64,000 nt of DNA, from positions 13,469,566 to 13,533,565 of the forward strand of contig OX336340.1 of NCBI GenBank assembly GCA_946902875.1. Direction: 5' to 3'. This document shows positions 35,101 to 45,997 of the stretch, one piece after another. The notes under the pieces are model-generated. The model had not been told where the DNA came from, ran no database searches, and saw only the letters and a program-made list of their open reading frames with translations. The translations under genes and the position numbers were made by a program. The stretch comes from Nematopogon swammerdamellus. Taxonomy: Eukaryota > Arthropoda > Insecta > Lepidoptera > Adelidae. Positions within the stretch are counted from its first letter, which is position 1; the number at the start of each line of letters is the position of its first letter.

Positions 35101-35730
35101 CCTAAATATCTCCCAAGATTCAGTCGCTAAATGAACCTGGTTGCCTGTATCTGATATATTACTATCATCCTCTTGCACTACGAATAGAGAGAAAATCCTC
35201 ATCCGTAACGTGAATGGAACACGTGGGTAGCTCCACCCATATGCCAAGAATCTCGCCGTAAACGCTCGTGACCTTGATGACCCGCTTCGCTGCAACGCTC
35301 ACCTAAAATGCAGACTGATTTCGAAGTTCGCATCCATTCGCCCTCAGCTAGGCGAAAAGGGCATTGCGAAAGAGTTAAATGTCGACTTCATTTGCATTAA
35401 TAGTAGGTAAGTACCAAATATATTATATGGCGTCAATCATCCTTGGCATTTTCATAAATTATGTCCCGCCAGGTGGGACGACGACATCAAGTTCATCGAC
35501 GGAAAGCAGTTATTCCATACCGCTGAAGGCCGGGACTGGAGGAAAAATGAAGAGGTTTATGTCTAGCAGTGGACGCACGCTGACTGACTGAACTGTCGCA
35601 ATGACTGCCACGAAAAGACTGAAAATTTTCAAAGATGATGCCAGCGCAGCATTCCAGGTTTTCCCAGGATGTTCAACGGCGGATCTGTAATGTAAGGTTT
35701 ATAGGTTAGCTTACTTACCAAATACTTCAT
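26119..35730 (-). CDS. Gene B: RR-1 cuticle protein with Q-rich N-terminal region, 4 exons
   Basis: Secreted chitin-binding cuticle protein, complete at 207 residues. Exons: 35719-35730 (MKYL), 31394-31653, 28146-28398 and 26119-26217 (TAG stop). The signal peptide is split after four codons, as is common in this family: MKYL, then VVACACLALSAALP. Next comes a spacer of about 60 residues rich in Q, A, P and N (PEQPQQAAAADQQP, NYNNYQPQDF), then TTTWIPIIRFDKEQGTDGSYKTS. The RR-1 core is in exon 3: YETGNNILAEETGFLKN, then GTYSYTSPEGQVI, YTADEFGFRVKGDHIPTPPP and EIQKGLDLIYAGIKANQ. Exon 4 adds a charged tail, ERAALESKNNPDAARAHEER, ending YKGTYYQQ. All splice sites are GT/AG and the frame is kept (exon 2 ends TC, exon 3 starts A, making Ser). 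Introns are 4.1, 3.0 and 1.9 kb and hold SINE and LINE fragments. The spacer before the core is longer than in gene A, which suggests a specialised role, but that is inference. Confidence 0.95.
26338..26665 (+). repeat. Head module joined to a different repeat body
   Basis: CGTGTGGGGCCGGTACTTAA through CGACTAAGGGATAAGGAC is the head seen at 16965, here joined to the body of the 24265 repeat. It lies in gene B intron 3. Confidence 0.7.
26950..27475 (-). pseudogene. Non-LTR reverse transcriptase C-terminus (153-residue frame at 26987-27448)
   Basis: Minus-strand frame with NSIQRRAVRLVGDPEVSHDL, DVGSLSVFYRLFHRE, FCRSFLYRTRKLWNALPAHI and GSFKRGVNGHLSGRR: the conserved C-terminal end of jockey/I-type LINE proteins. 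The catalytic part is missing (5'-truncated), so it is a dead copy. An A-run follows the 3' end (seen as complement at 26960). Second copy at 45998-46636. Confidence 0.85.
27718..28100 (+). repeat. tRNA-headed SINE, complete-looking
   Basis: GGTGGGCGAGTGGTCTGGGC (A box) and GAGGTTCGAATCCGGTCGG (B box) look like a class II tRNA (Ser/Leu). The central block CTGTAGGTCCCTTCCC and ACTAGGTGGTAGG follows, with an end at CCGGATTACTTAAAAAATAA. It sits next to gene B exon 3. Confidence 0.85.
28575..28740 (+). pseudogene. Non-LTR 3' end in gene B intron 2
   Basis: GGTCCTTCAAGAGGGACGTG through GGGCGTCGTTAGACACCTTA: last codons and 3' end of the LINE also at 26950. Confidence 0.75.
29305..29565 (-). mobile_element. 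Retroposon 3' half, minus
   Basis: T-run, ATGGAAACTGACACGGTTGG through GGAGGGAAGGGACCTACAGT. Intronic in gene B. Confidence 0.8.
30100..30530 (-). mobile_element. TTCCG-family element split by a later insertion
   Basis: Outer parts: TTTACGCTATACGTCCGTGA...CGAGACTATTCCTATAAG at 30116-30208 and CCTATAAGGGTTCCATTTTT from 30478. The insertion is listed separately. Confidence 0.75.
30209..30479 (-). mobile_element. Short non-LTR insertion with CCTATAAG target duplication
   Basis: CCTATAAG occurs exactly on both sides. The insert starts with a GAAA-repeat run then TTGATTTATTAGCACA, which on the minus strand is AATAAATC followed by a (TTTC)n tail, as in some LINEs. Confidence 0.7.
31066..31170 (+). 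repeat. Fragment of the 24265/26430 repeat
   Basis: GTACTGTAATTTACCAG, GATTACCCTGCTTACCC and TACAGCGTGCGGTATG match the tails of those copies. Near gene B exon 2. Confidence 0.65.
35471..35590 (+). pseudogene. RTE reverse transcriptase C-terminus
   Basis: Encodes RWDDDIK, then GRDWRKNEEVYV, a stop and QWTHAD: the end of an RTE-clade LINE protein with the first Q of VQQWT mutated to a stop. In gene B intron 1. Confidence 0.8.
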
Positions 35731-35841
35731 GTTGATATTGTTGGTTGTAGTGTTATCACAGGTCACTTTGAAGAGCGGCGGCGGCGGTGGCGCGCTCGAG
35801 CTGTATCGTGCACTATGTGATGCGGTTTCTAGTGCACAGAG

Positions 35842-35849
35842 TATATATA
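35842..35849 (-). promoter_or_regulatory. TATA box of gene B
   Basis: TATATATA on the minus strand, 112 bp upstream of the ATG. About 30 bp downstream is CATCACAT (around 35815-35823), a plausible initiator. That would give a 5' leader of about 85-90 nt. A GC-rich patch lies in the leader at 35770-35800. Confidence 0.7.
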
Positions 35850-36351
35850 CAGCACCCCTGCCAAGCGGCTGCAGCGCCGGCCCAACGCACTTTCATACCC
35901 ACTTTACGGTTCAGAGTAGACGTGTAGCGCGCCCGCGGTGACGTGATCGTTCCTCACCGAGTCGGCCGAGTAGGGTTCGGTTCGGTATAACTGTTAACGA
36001 GCAGAACTTTCGTTGACATTATACGTCGGTAATTATGAATGCAAATTGCTTTAAATATGAAATCGTAAGTAAGAAATTTGCATATTCCTTCCGCGTGAAA
36101 ACAGGGTTACTTCGTCTTCTTTGCTAACCCGTTTTTATAAAACAGAATATAAATTATTTATTGGATATAAAAAAATAATATGAATGAACAAAACAAAATA
36201 TAATAAGTCCGCAATGTTTCATGGTTTCTTGCGTGATTTTCATTTAAAATTAATTAAAATGTGTCCAATCATTTTGTTTCCTTTGCATTGGGTAGTCTTA
36301 CATATAAACGAAGTTAGAAGTAGTAAATTCTCTTAAAATAAATACATGTTA

Positions 36352-36712
36352 TCAAGCGGTGGATGGTCGAGTGGTCTGGGCATCGGATTCTCTTGCGAGA
36401 GGTTCAAGGTGTCGAGGATCTGGTCGGCGTGTAAAAATGTATTTTTGTGACGGAAAAATTTAAGAGCATACCTACAACTGCTGATATTTCACCGTTCGGA
36501 ACCGGTGTAAAACTGTAGATCCCTTCCCTTGTCCCTTAGTAGGTGGTAGGCTCAATTGCAGCCGACTGGGTTGACCGCATAGCAGCTTAGGGAGTGTTCT
36601 CCTCTAGTCCAGTATAGCCATGTCCGTGACATAGTCCGAGCATGTGATTTGCATCTCTGGCTCTAGCCGCCCATATCGGAATACATAAAAAACATAAATA
36701 CATAAATACAAT
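36352..36712 (+). repeat. tRNA-headed SINE
   Basis: GTGGATGGTCGAGTGGTCTG with GATTCTCTTGCGAGAGG (tRNA-Ser-like arm), a decayed B box, the central block TGTAGATCCCTTCCC and an end in CATAAAAAACATAAATAC. Confidence 0.8.
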
Positions 36713-37633
36713 TTACTACACACAAGACACTAATGGATTCAGAAAACAGTAAAAAAGGGACCGGGCACAGGCTATGCCGATACATTCAGTAAGCAATTTC
36801 ACTACATAAACTCAGTTCAGATTTCAGGTCTAACCAAGTGACCAGGACATCGTTGCGCAGAATATATCAAATGTTTGCGCAATGCTTTGCTTGTTTGAGA
36901 AATGGAAATTATTCCTTAAAAAAAACGAAGCTTATTCTAATTGTAAAATCTGACCTATGAAATTTCAGTATATTTTTTTTTGCTTTGCATTTTAATTCTT
37001 TTATGTGTAAAATTGTCTCATAATAACTAATTGCCATTATTCTCTATAAAATATAATAATTGTTTTCTCAAACTTAAAGTATCAAGACTGGTCGCTTGAC
37101 GCGAACGATACTCTACCCGCGTATCTACAATATTTAAGCTAAGATATTATTAGTAGTATAAGGATGGTCTCACGCCTCAACTTCAGCCGACACGTGGGTG
37201 AGCCTACGACTCACCTACTTACACGTGTCATACCATCTCGTGTTCCATACAGCAAGGCCGAGCGAAGAGTCACGCTATATAGTTTCTGAAGAGCTTATGC
37301 CCAACATCCTCCGTTGCTTGTTGTCCTTAACTTAATTTAATTTCGATTTGAAAAATGTGTGAATATGAAGAAATATCATTATCGTTTCTCTCATTCATCG
37401 TTCTGGTATTTCTCTGATTATGTTATATTAAATTAGGACTATGAAAGAAACTGATCCGATTTTTTTATTTATGAAATATCCGTTTCAGGGTCTTCACTAT
37501 GAGTGCGGTAAAACATAATATTGTTTTATTTTAGCTCTTCATGAAGAACAAACAGGCGTATACAGTAGTGAAGCTTAAAAGATAATCACACTTCTATCCA
37601 ATAATAACCGGAATACGTCTATTCTACATACAT
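36713..37633. other. No gene seen
   Basis: AT-rich intergenic DNA. A weakly repetitive GACACGTGG...CACGTGTCAT region around 37190-37230 has no clear assignment. Confidence 0.4.
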
Positions 37634-37784
37634 GCTGTAAATAATGTTCATCGAGCTTTAGAAAGAGACGATCCGGTTCTTAGGCGTCATCTCTGTCGCA
37701 CAGAGACGTGCGCGTTCGTGCGACAAAGACGAAGCTCTACAACCGGATTGTCTCTTTCTAAAGCTCGATGTACATTATTTACTG
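37634..37784. mobile_element. Palindromic MITE, about 150 bp
   Basis: Arms of about 70 bp: GTAAATAATGTTCATCGAGC, TTTAGAAAGAGACGATCCGG and their complements, with TA at the outer edge. A few mismatches lie near the centre. Confidence 0.85.
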
Positions 37785-38170
37785 TCGGGGACTGTACTAA
37801 CCTGCAACATACTTATCATTATAGTAGAGTTACGAGTATAAACAAATGATACAGGTTATGATGAAAGTACTCAGACATAGAGTATAAGGACTTATTCAAT
37901 TAATGTTTATATTTGATCTTCTTATCAAGACCTGAGTGTTTGCTGAATGAAGAAGAGTGTTTTGCGCAACTCGTGCGCTGAAGCTGTATCTCTGATTCGG
38001 TGCACTTGCGCCGATCGTGCTTTTCGGTGAGAGGTTATTGACACCGGTCTGCCACCTCCAGCTCCGCTGCGCCGCCGCCGACGCCTCCGCGCCGCGCCAC
38101 AGTGTGTCGTTTCATATACACTAGCTAGACGCTATAAATTCCCAACACTCATAATAATAATTAACTGGGG

Positions 38171-38466
38171 GTAGTTTTTAGGTTTCCGCATCCCGTACGG
38201 AAGCCTATTACTAAGCCTACGCCGTCTGTCTGTCCGTCCGTCCGTCTGTATGTCTGTCCGAGTGCTGTATCTATTGAACCGTAATAGGTAGTCCGTTGAA
38301 ATTTTCACAGAATACGTGTTATTATGACGGATATAACAACAAATTAAAAATAGAAAAAGTAAAAAATTAATGGGGGTTTCCATACGAGAAACGTGTTTTT
38401 TTTCAATGTTTTTTTTGTGATGCGGAAACCTCGCTGCGCGAGTCCGACTCGCACTTGGCCGGTTTT
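38171..38466 (+). mobile_element. TTCCG-family element, about 300-bp copy
   Basis: Starts TTAGGTTTCCGCATCCCGTA; a CTGTCTGTCCGTCCG run and TGAACCGTAATAGGTAGTCC follow; it ends GATGCGGAAACCTCGCTGCG, CGAGTCCGACTCGCACTTGG. The ends are short inverted repeats (AGGTTTCCGCATC and complement). Confidence 0.85.
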
Positions 38467-38744
38467 ATGTGTTAAATGAGTATTTAAAGTTTTTTAGATA
38501 TTCTAGAATTTATTCAGGTGTTTGCTATTTTTTATATTGGAAGAAGTAATCTAGAGAAATTGCTGTCGGTCTTATCTGTCAAAAGGTGGACATTCAATAA
38601 TAATATAATAATGCTAGTTAATTCAAAATTATTTAGAAAATGAAATAGTATTACTTAGAAATAAATTATTTTATTTTATTACTAGATTAGCCACATTAAT
38701 TAATATACTCATTCAAAACAATTAAAATAATAAATCCACCTTAA

Positions 38745-38925
38745 GAGGCTCTCGCTGAGTTGTTGGGTCAAGGGCCAGATCCAGTAGGGAAGCCCTGCTC
38801 GACACTGCACGCATCGTCCGGAGGTTCCTCTCTTTGGGACCCGGCCATATCGGTAGCCTGGGCTCGCCCCGCCGCCGGTGGTGGAAACTCCATTTGTTTT
38901 TATATCAATTTTAGGTTTTAATTTT
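38745..38925 (-). repeat. Dispersed GC-rich repeat, copy 1
   Basis: Minus strand: GGAGTTTCCACCACC, GCGAGCCCAGGCTACCGAT, AGAGGAACCTCCGGAC, CTACTGGATCTGGCCC. Copy 2 is at 43675-43830. Confidence 0.7.
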
Positions 38926-38929
38926 CTAA

Positions 38930-40190
38930 AAATGTAAAATTTATATAAAAAGAAATGTGTGAATAAATGTATAAAATAATAATACACAATTAGCCAATAA
39001 TATTCGTCCATACTTCTCACATACTTATGTACAATTTTTATTTAGATATTAAACAGTGAAATACAAAAAAAGAAACATAAAAATTATATAACAATTATAT
39101 AAAAAAAACATTTACTAGGAAAAAAATTATTATGATAACTAATTTAAGACTACTTCCAAATAAATACTAAACTCATGTTTGAATAATATTACTTTACATT
39201 ATAATATTTTTATTACGAGTATTATGTATCATATATATGTATATGTTTAACTTATACGTACCCTAATTTTAACTAGAACTTGATCAGAAGAGTCATCTTG
39301 ATCAGAATATTGTGATTCAACACTTGCTGCTGTTCTAGTTTGAGTTTATTTAAAATATACCTGTAAAGTCCCACTGGTCTTCTTAATTTCGTAAAATTCT
39401 GCCATACTTGAAAATATTCCTTCCTTGAAATCTCGTACACAGCAACTGTAAATCGAAAAAAACAAAGTGTTGCAGAGTCGTGCGCTAACCAATTATTACT
39501 GAAATGAGTTAAGCATTAGTTGCAGCACATAAATTAATATGTATCATTATGCTACAAAAATATACTCTGTAAGATAATGTCTCGAGAAATAATAATTTTG
39601 CGATTTGCTATAACTCGAAATAAAGGTAAAATGTAAGATTTGTTTTGTACCAGTATCAAATCCTTTAAAATCAAATCTGAAAGAAACCTTTAAGACATAC
39701 CTTCCAGTGTCCTCCGTTTTTTTCACAACCGTAAACGACCAACTTTTATTAATACACAACTTTAACCCGTAAGTGACAACTAAACAATGAACTAGCTGCG
39801 GGCCGCAAATTAGCTTTCCTTCTCAAGTGTCAGCGTCATACATAATTCGTTGAAGTGGATTAGACCAAACAATAAACAATCAATGTGTCCCGTAACTACC
39901 CACAAGTGCTTTAGTGACACAAGAACTCCGATATGAATTTCTATCGTCTAGCCTAGCTTGTATGAATCGACATACTGTGGCCGCCTGTCTGTAAAGACTT
40001 ACAGAGGTCTAGGAACGTACCTACGTACATGAATCTAGTCCATGATTTCTTATTATAAAATTAAGTTACATTCATTTAATTTTGTACGTATTTTTCTTTT
40101 TTTCGTATGCATTTGTTTGTAAGTTATTATTATGCCGAAGTAAGTACTAACGCGTAAGTTAAGTTCTAAGTAAGTTTTGACGCGTCTGGA
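38930..40190. other. No gene seen
   Basis: AT-rich, no splice-supported frame and no clear repeat. Confidence 0.45.
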
Positions 40191-40199
40191 GAGGAGACC

Positions 40200-40290
40200 G
40201 CCGTGCCCGGGCGCATTTCAAGCAGCGGATCAGCCTGACGAACCAGAGGGGCAACGCCGCTTCAGTTATGGGGACCATGCTAATGCTCCG
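40200..40290 (+). pseudogene. Retroelement ORF remnant (QRGNAAS motif)
   Basis: FKQRISLTNQRGNAASVMGT is encoded: C-terminus of the WDAT-type retroelement protein. Confidence 0.6.
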
Positions 40291-40867
40291 ACGAATATTT
40301 TTATTTATAGTTACATTTATTTTTATAGTTAATTCAGTTATTTTTAAGTCTAGATTTAATTATTTTTAAGTATTTTATTTGAAATAAAGTATTCACATAT
40401 ATATTGGTAAGTTCTAACATATTATGAGAAGTAAGTATGTAATTCCATAATACAAACAAAGATAACGTAGAAACTCATCGTCGTACTAATAATATTTTTT
40501 TTATGATTTTAGGTAGGTATTGTCTAGTAAAAATATCTATAATAAGATTGTTAATTTTATTTAATCGAGCAGATGAGACTAACCTTCAGAGGACAACTAG
40601 ATCACGATTAACATATCAGGGCAAACCGTTCAATGGTTAATATCGAGACTCACACGAATGTCGATTCCTTCGTCTGATATAGACCTTGACATTTTGTGAG
40701 AACTTTGTATACTTTCAGTTCGAGACGTCATGCAGTCACGAAATAGCGACTCCAACCGGGGTGCGACTTTAGCACTTTCCTAACTTCAGACTTGCAAACT
40801 CTTGACATTCTACTGTGTGTGTATACTCTGCCACTACTATCGCGTAATGCAACTTTTATTGGGTTTA

Positions 40868-41626
40868 TCTATACATATAATAAAATCGTAGAGGTAAGAA
40901 AGTCTGTACATTGAATGTATTCGGAAAAAAACTAACCAGGGTGGCTTAAAATGAGATACTGAACATGTTAGAACAGTTTTTAAAATTTTTGTTTGTTTGT
41001 TTGTTTGTCTGTACGCGCATCACGCAAAAACCACTGAACGGAATTAGACGAAACTTTGTATAGTGGCAGTCTATATGCCGGGTTAACATAATACGTAAAA
41101 AAAAATAACAAAAATAAAAAAAAAATTACAATTATAAACATTATTGCGCGTTTAAAATCACGTAGTCCAAAGTGCATAATTATATCTTGAGAACTGTCAG
41201 CAAATACAATTTGAATAAAATATTCATTCGAAATTTAAAAATAAGTAGATACAACGAAAATGACAGTTCTTCTTTTTTATAACTTGAACACAATAGTCTA
41301 TACATATCTATTCTTTCTATACATATCATAAAATCGTAAATGCAAAAATGTCTATTTGTACGCGCATCTCGCAAAAACCACTGAACGGAATTTGACGAAA
41401 CTTTTTATAGTGACAGTGTATATCCCGGATGAACATAATAATTAAAAAATATAATAAAAATCACGTAATCCAAAGTAAAGGTAAAAAACTATTTTAAATG
41501 TCATGTTGACAACGGAGAACTGTCATCTCGACGTGAGCTGGCCGGTGACAAATTGTTTGATAAATAAAAATAATAATTGAAAGTCGAAGTTATGTCGCTG
41601 TCATTGGTGCAATAAAATTTATATAT
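40868..41626 (+). mobile_element. Helitron-like element(s), two 5' ends
   Basis: TCTATACATATAATAAAATC at 40868 and a second start, CTATACATATCATAAAATCG, near 41316. Both lead to CACGCAAAAACCACTGAACG or CTCGCAAAAACCACTGAACG and a GACGAAACTTT phrase. No protein gene. Confidence 0.6.
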
Positions 41627-43160
41627 CTGTTGCCCGCGGCTTCGCTCGCGTGAAATTCGTATTTAAAAAAAAGAAAGTAAGTAACTAAAGGCGGGCCCGA
41701 AGGCTGATCTGCGCTCACGTAAACGATATTCTTTCTCGATGAAAGTAACTAAGGGGAGGCGGAAGGCGGAGCTGAGTTCAGGAAGAAGAAAAATATTCTT
41801 GAAGAAAGTAAGTAACTAAGGGCGAGGCCGAAGGCCGAGCTCTATTCTGGAAGACCATAAACCTTCTCGAAGAAAGTAAGTAACTATGGGCGAGGCCGCA
41901 GGCCGAACTGCGTTCAGGAAGAAGCTAAACCATCTTGAAGAAAGTAAGTAACTAAGGCGAGGCCGAAGGCCGAGCTACGTTCGGATAATTGAAAAAGCAT
42001 CTCGAAGAAAGCAAGTAACTAAGGGCGAGGCCGAAGGCCGAGCTGCGTTCAGGAAGAAGCTAAACCATCTTGAAGAAAGTAAGCAACTAAGGCGAGGCCG
42101 AAGGCCGAGCTACGTTCTGACAAATGATAAACCATCTCAAAGAAAGCAAGTAACTAAGGGCGAGGCCGAAGGCCGAGCTGCGTTCAGGAAGAAGCTAAAC
42201 CATCTCGAATAAAGTTAATTAATATTAAGATTGAGTTAATTTAATTTAAATTTTATTATAAAGTCCACGCTTCTAACGGCAAATATACCGTGCATCCTAG
42301 AACCTCGCGGTTATTCCCGGCTGGATGGAAAGAGGCCCGATGCTATCACCTTGGTGCCATGGACTAAGGGTAGTTCTTTGATGTGGGACGCCACTTTTGT
42401 TCTCACATTGGCTCCAAGTCACGTTAGGACATCTTCAAGAGCGGCTGGCGCGGCCGAGGCTGGGGCGGAGAGCCTCAAACGCAGCAAATATAGAAATATA
42501 ATTCAAGATTTCGAATTTGTTGCGTTTGCGGTTGAAACCCTCGGTCCGTGGAGCAGTGAAGCCAAAAGAGGCTTGAGCTGGTTGACGCAACTGGTGTCCC
42601 GTCATCAAGGGCTTATGTACTTCATTCAAAAGGTTAGCCTTGCCATCCAGCGGGGTAATGCCGCAAGTGCTCTAAGAACATTTGAAAATGCCCGTTTTGA
42701 TAGTTATTTTAATGTTTGTTAGGTAGGTTTAATTCTTTAGTTATTAATATTACTTTTTTATTTTTATGAAATAAATAGATTGAGTAAACGATATTATATT
42801 TTAACGAAGAAAGGAAGTCTTTAAGGGCGAGGCCCGAAGGCGGAAGAGGGTTTTTGGTTTACCTGAACGCAGCTCGGCCTTCGGCCTCGCACTGAGTTCC
42901 TTCCTTTCTTCCAGAAGGTTTATCGTCTTCCTGAACGCAGCTCGGCCTTCGGCCTCGCCCTTACTTACTTCCTTTATTTGAGAAAGATTTATCGTTTACC
43001 TGAAAGCAGCTCGGCCTTCGGCCTCGCCCTTAGTTAGTTACTTTCTTTAAGAAGGTTTATCGATTACCTGAACGCAGCTCGGCCTTCGGCCTCGCCCTTA
43101 GTTACTTACATTCTTCTTTGGAATACGAATTTCACGCGAGCGGAGCCGCGGGCTCAGCTA
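41627..43160. mobile_element. Foldback element with arrays of about 68-bp units
   Basis: Ends are inverted (GCCCGCGGCTTCGCTCGCGT, GAAATTCGTATT at left; the complement at right ending CAGCTAGT). The left arm (41690-42215) has about seven units with GTAAGTAACTAAGGGCGAGG, CCGAAGGCCGAGC and TGCGTTCAGGAAGAAGC. The right arm (42800-43110) has about four in reverse. Between them lies the captured fragment at 42290-42722. Confidence 0.85.
42290..42722 (+). pseudogene. Retroelement ORF remnant inside the foldback element
   Basis: The 123-residue frame at 42351 has VPWTKGSSLMWDATFVLTLA, FVAFAVETLGPWSSEAKRG and VSLAIQRGNAASALRTFENA: the C-terminal region of the WDAT-type retroelement protein. Longest uninterrupted copy in the window, but it lacks the polymerase part. 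Confidence 0.7.
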
Positions 43161-43164
43161 GTCT

Positions 43165-43670
43165 ACAATAATATGACATGCCGAATAAATCTGCCACCGA
43201 GACGACGTAAAATAAAATAATATTCAATTGCGTTGGAGATAATAAATAAGAGAAAGAGAGAGAGGGAGAGAGAGTTAGAGGGATTATAATCATACTTCAG
43301 CTTCAGTCCTTATTTCAACCTGTGTAAAACACATCGGGTCAAGTCTAAAAATCTAATATACGAAGAATGTTTTCTTATAAAAATATTTTTTCTTGGTAAA
43401 AACCAAGAAAATTAATCATAAGGCTGCTTAACGAAAAAGGTCGCATCTAAGTCTTGTTTATTTCAAGTTGGCCGTTGGCGCTGTAACTTCATGGATGCGT
43501 GTCATTAAGGCGGACAAAAAATAAGGATTTTGCATCTACAATTTGCTACTTTATTATATAGGTATTTAATATTATTGTTTTTTTATCTTATCCATTTATT
43601 TACACATCTATTTACAATAATTTTACATATAATTATACCTAAAATATACAAAATGTATATGAACATTATT
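43165..43670. other. No gene; short GA-rich run
   Basis: A (GA)n-like run at 43248-43276; otherwise AT-rich and unassigned. Confidence 0.5.
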
Positions 43671-43674
43671 ATAA

Positions 43675-43830
43675 AACAAATGGAATTTCCACCACCGCAC
43701 CGGCGCGCGGCGGCTCACGGCGCGGCGAGGCGAGCCCAGGCTACCGATGGTCGGGTCGCAAAGAGAGAAACCTCCGGACTATGCGCGCAGTGTCGAGAAG
43801 GGCTGCCTTCTGGATCTGGCCTGTTTTATT
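43675..43830 (+). repeat. Dispersed GC-rich repeat, copy 2
   Basis: ATGGAATTTCCACCACCG, GCGAGCCCAGGCTACCGATG, GAGAAACCTCCGGAC, CTTCTGGATCTGGCC: opposite orientation to 38745. Confidence 0.7.
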
Positions 43831-43831
43831 T

Positions 43832-45160
43832 ATTATTGTAATATCAATATTGCTATGTGAGAGTTGGCAAAATATATAAGTGAATTTTAGATGACTCACT
43901 ACGTCAGCTTGACCTACAGCATCAGTGATTAAAGTATTGTGTGCACGCTGAAGCGTGTGAAAGGACACCATACCTGCGCTTGAGCATACAATTCATTCTG
44001 CGACGGCGACGGGACAGCGCGCTCGGCCGCGACGAAGCTTAGGATGTAGCCACACTTGTTCTGAAGGCTCGTTTACTGCCGGCGAGTATACTCGAACCAC
44101 GGAGCAAAACACGAACTTACTCGCCTGCTTAATATATATTGGTAGAAAGAAACTTGTCACTAGTTTACTAAAACCGCTAAATCCTATTGTACTTACCTAT
44201 CGCACCACCCAAACCTATTGCACTTGTACGAGTGAATAAGTATCGAACTAACTGTACTGCATTGTAGTATGTAAGTACTGAAATTGTCGAGATTTTTTTT
44301 CACTGCAAGCGTGTTCCATCCATTTCGTTCTTTCTCGCTGAGAAATATAATGGAGGAATACAAAATTATGTTCACGGGTCCAAAAATTATGCACCAATAA
44401 ATGAACTGGAATTTACATAAATTCAAACAAGATTAGAGAAAATACATACATTTTGCTATACTTACCTAACGATATGACTTACTTACCTTACTATAATTTA
44501 ATAGTAGCCGAGTTCTTTTTGCTACATAAAGCAGAGGAGAACACTTGTTGAACAGTGTTTTAAAATCGAAGTTGAGACTCAAGCCTGCCTGAACCTTTTC
44601 GTGTTACTTTTGTGCCTAACCTCATTTAAAGTTAAATACAAGTTAACCTTAAAATATCGGTGAACATACATTTTAATCAACTAACAGATTCAGATTAAAA
44701 AAATATTAATTATTATTTCGCCATAAATATTTCATTGGCGATTCAGGTGCGTTTACAGAAAAAATAATTGAAATATTACTAGACGAAAATGTGCGACCAT
44801 ATGATACTCAACCCGCGTTCGGAAAGCCAACGATATTAAAAGACGCCTAAAACCCGCAGTGTTTCTGCACGTAAAGGGTAACATTTAATAGAAATGGCAA
44901 CTTCAGAAACCATACAAATTACAAATACGCAATATTTGTAGACAGAGAGAGTAGAGTTGATTCGTGTAACCGCTCCGCAATACTTTTATACAACTCTGAC
45001 AAAACTCTATCTGTTATCTGTTGTTAGCGCATGAATTCTGTAGCTAGAGTGTTAATTTGTTTTTAATATTCCTTGTATTTCTTTGATGATTCTAGTTAGT
45101 TTCTGCAATAGATAATTGGTCAAATTGCTAGTCGTCATAATTGGCAATCGTTTACTTTTA
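43832..45160. other. No gene seen
   Basis: AT-rich intergenic DNA without a recognised gene or repeat. Confidence 0.4.
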
Positions 45161-45164
45161 CGTT

Positions 45165-45478
45165 TACGTGCATACCTACACCTGCTGCTTCACCGTTCGG
45201 AACCGGTGTAAAACTGTAGGTCCCTTCCCTGCCCCTTACTAGGTGGTAGGCTCAAATTGTAGCCGACTGGGTTGGTACCACCGTACTGGATGTAAGATGG
45301 CCGCATAGCAGCCTCGGCTGTGTTCTCCTCTAGTCCAGTATAGCCAGCAATCCAGGGAAGTCTCCGGTATGGCACCTAACTTCTCGGAGGTGATATTGGC
45401 TGGTCGGAGCATGCGCTTTGGGGGGCCAAAGCGCATGCTCCGACTCAGCCACCCATACCGGATTACATAAAAAAAAAC
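45165..45478 (+). repeat. SINE body and 3' end (head missing)
   Basis: CGTGCATACCTACACCTGCT, CTGTAGGTCCCTTCCC, GTACTGGATGTAAGATGGCC, AGTCCAGTATAGCCAGC, CCCATACCGGATTACATAA and an A-run. A local palindrome, GCATGCGCTTTGG, is at 45409-45440. Confidence 0.8.
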
Positions 45479-45997
45479 TTTTAACTAAATTTTCAGAAAT
45501 CAGGGCGCAGTTAAACGGCGCGTTATAGTGCGAGTCCAGACGATCCGCCCTGTCCGTGCAGGCGCGGTTCGTAGCGACTCGGACTCTATTATTGTATTTG
45601 CATTATATTGTATGGCCATGTGATATTGTAATGGAACATAATATGTTTGTTTCATGTTTACTTTCAAATAAAGTGAATTTGTATGTTACAACACCTGCTC
45701 GTTTCCTGTCTAAACTGAGTGTCATACGAGTCAGTTTCGATGTCCTTATCCTTTGGGTGTTTCCTTATTTTTTTTTAGATATCTTGATAACATCCTATTT
45801 GTCACCCACGCCCACGGTGGTCAACCAATTTGGAAGCGCTGTACAATTTTAGTGGTTGCGCAACATATTTTTTGGCAATATGTTCGTTCTCTTGTGCAGC
45901 GGAAATTGTAAACATATTTATCGTCACTTCCGAAAATGTATGGTTTACACCAATGTTATTACAATTTTCAGATCTACAGATTCAGTGTCTGAGATGT

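Noticed and set aside
34834..35295. 153-residue frame, minus strand
   Set aside because: In gene B intron 1; hydrophobic AT-rich composition without a recognisable family.
40868..43160. Autonomous Helitron
   Set aside because: Ends are Helitron-like, but no Rep or helicase motif is encoded.
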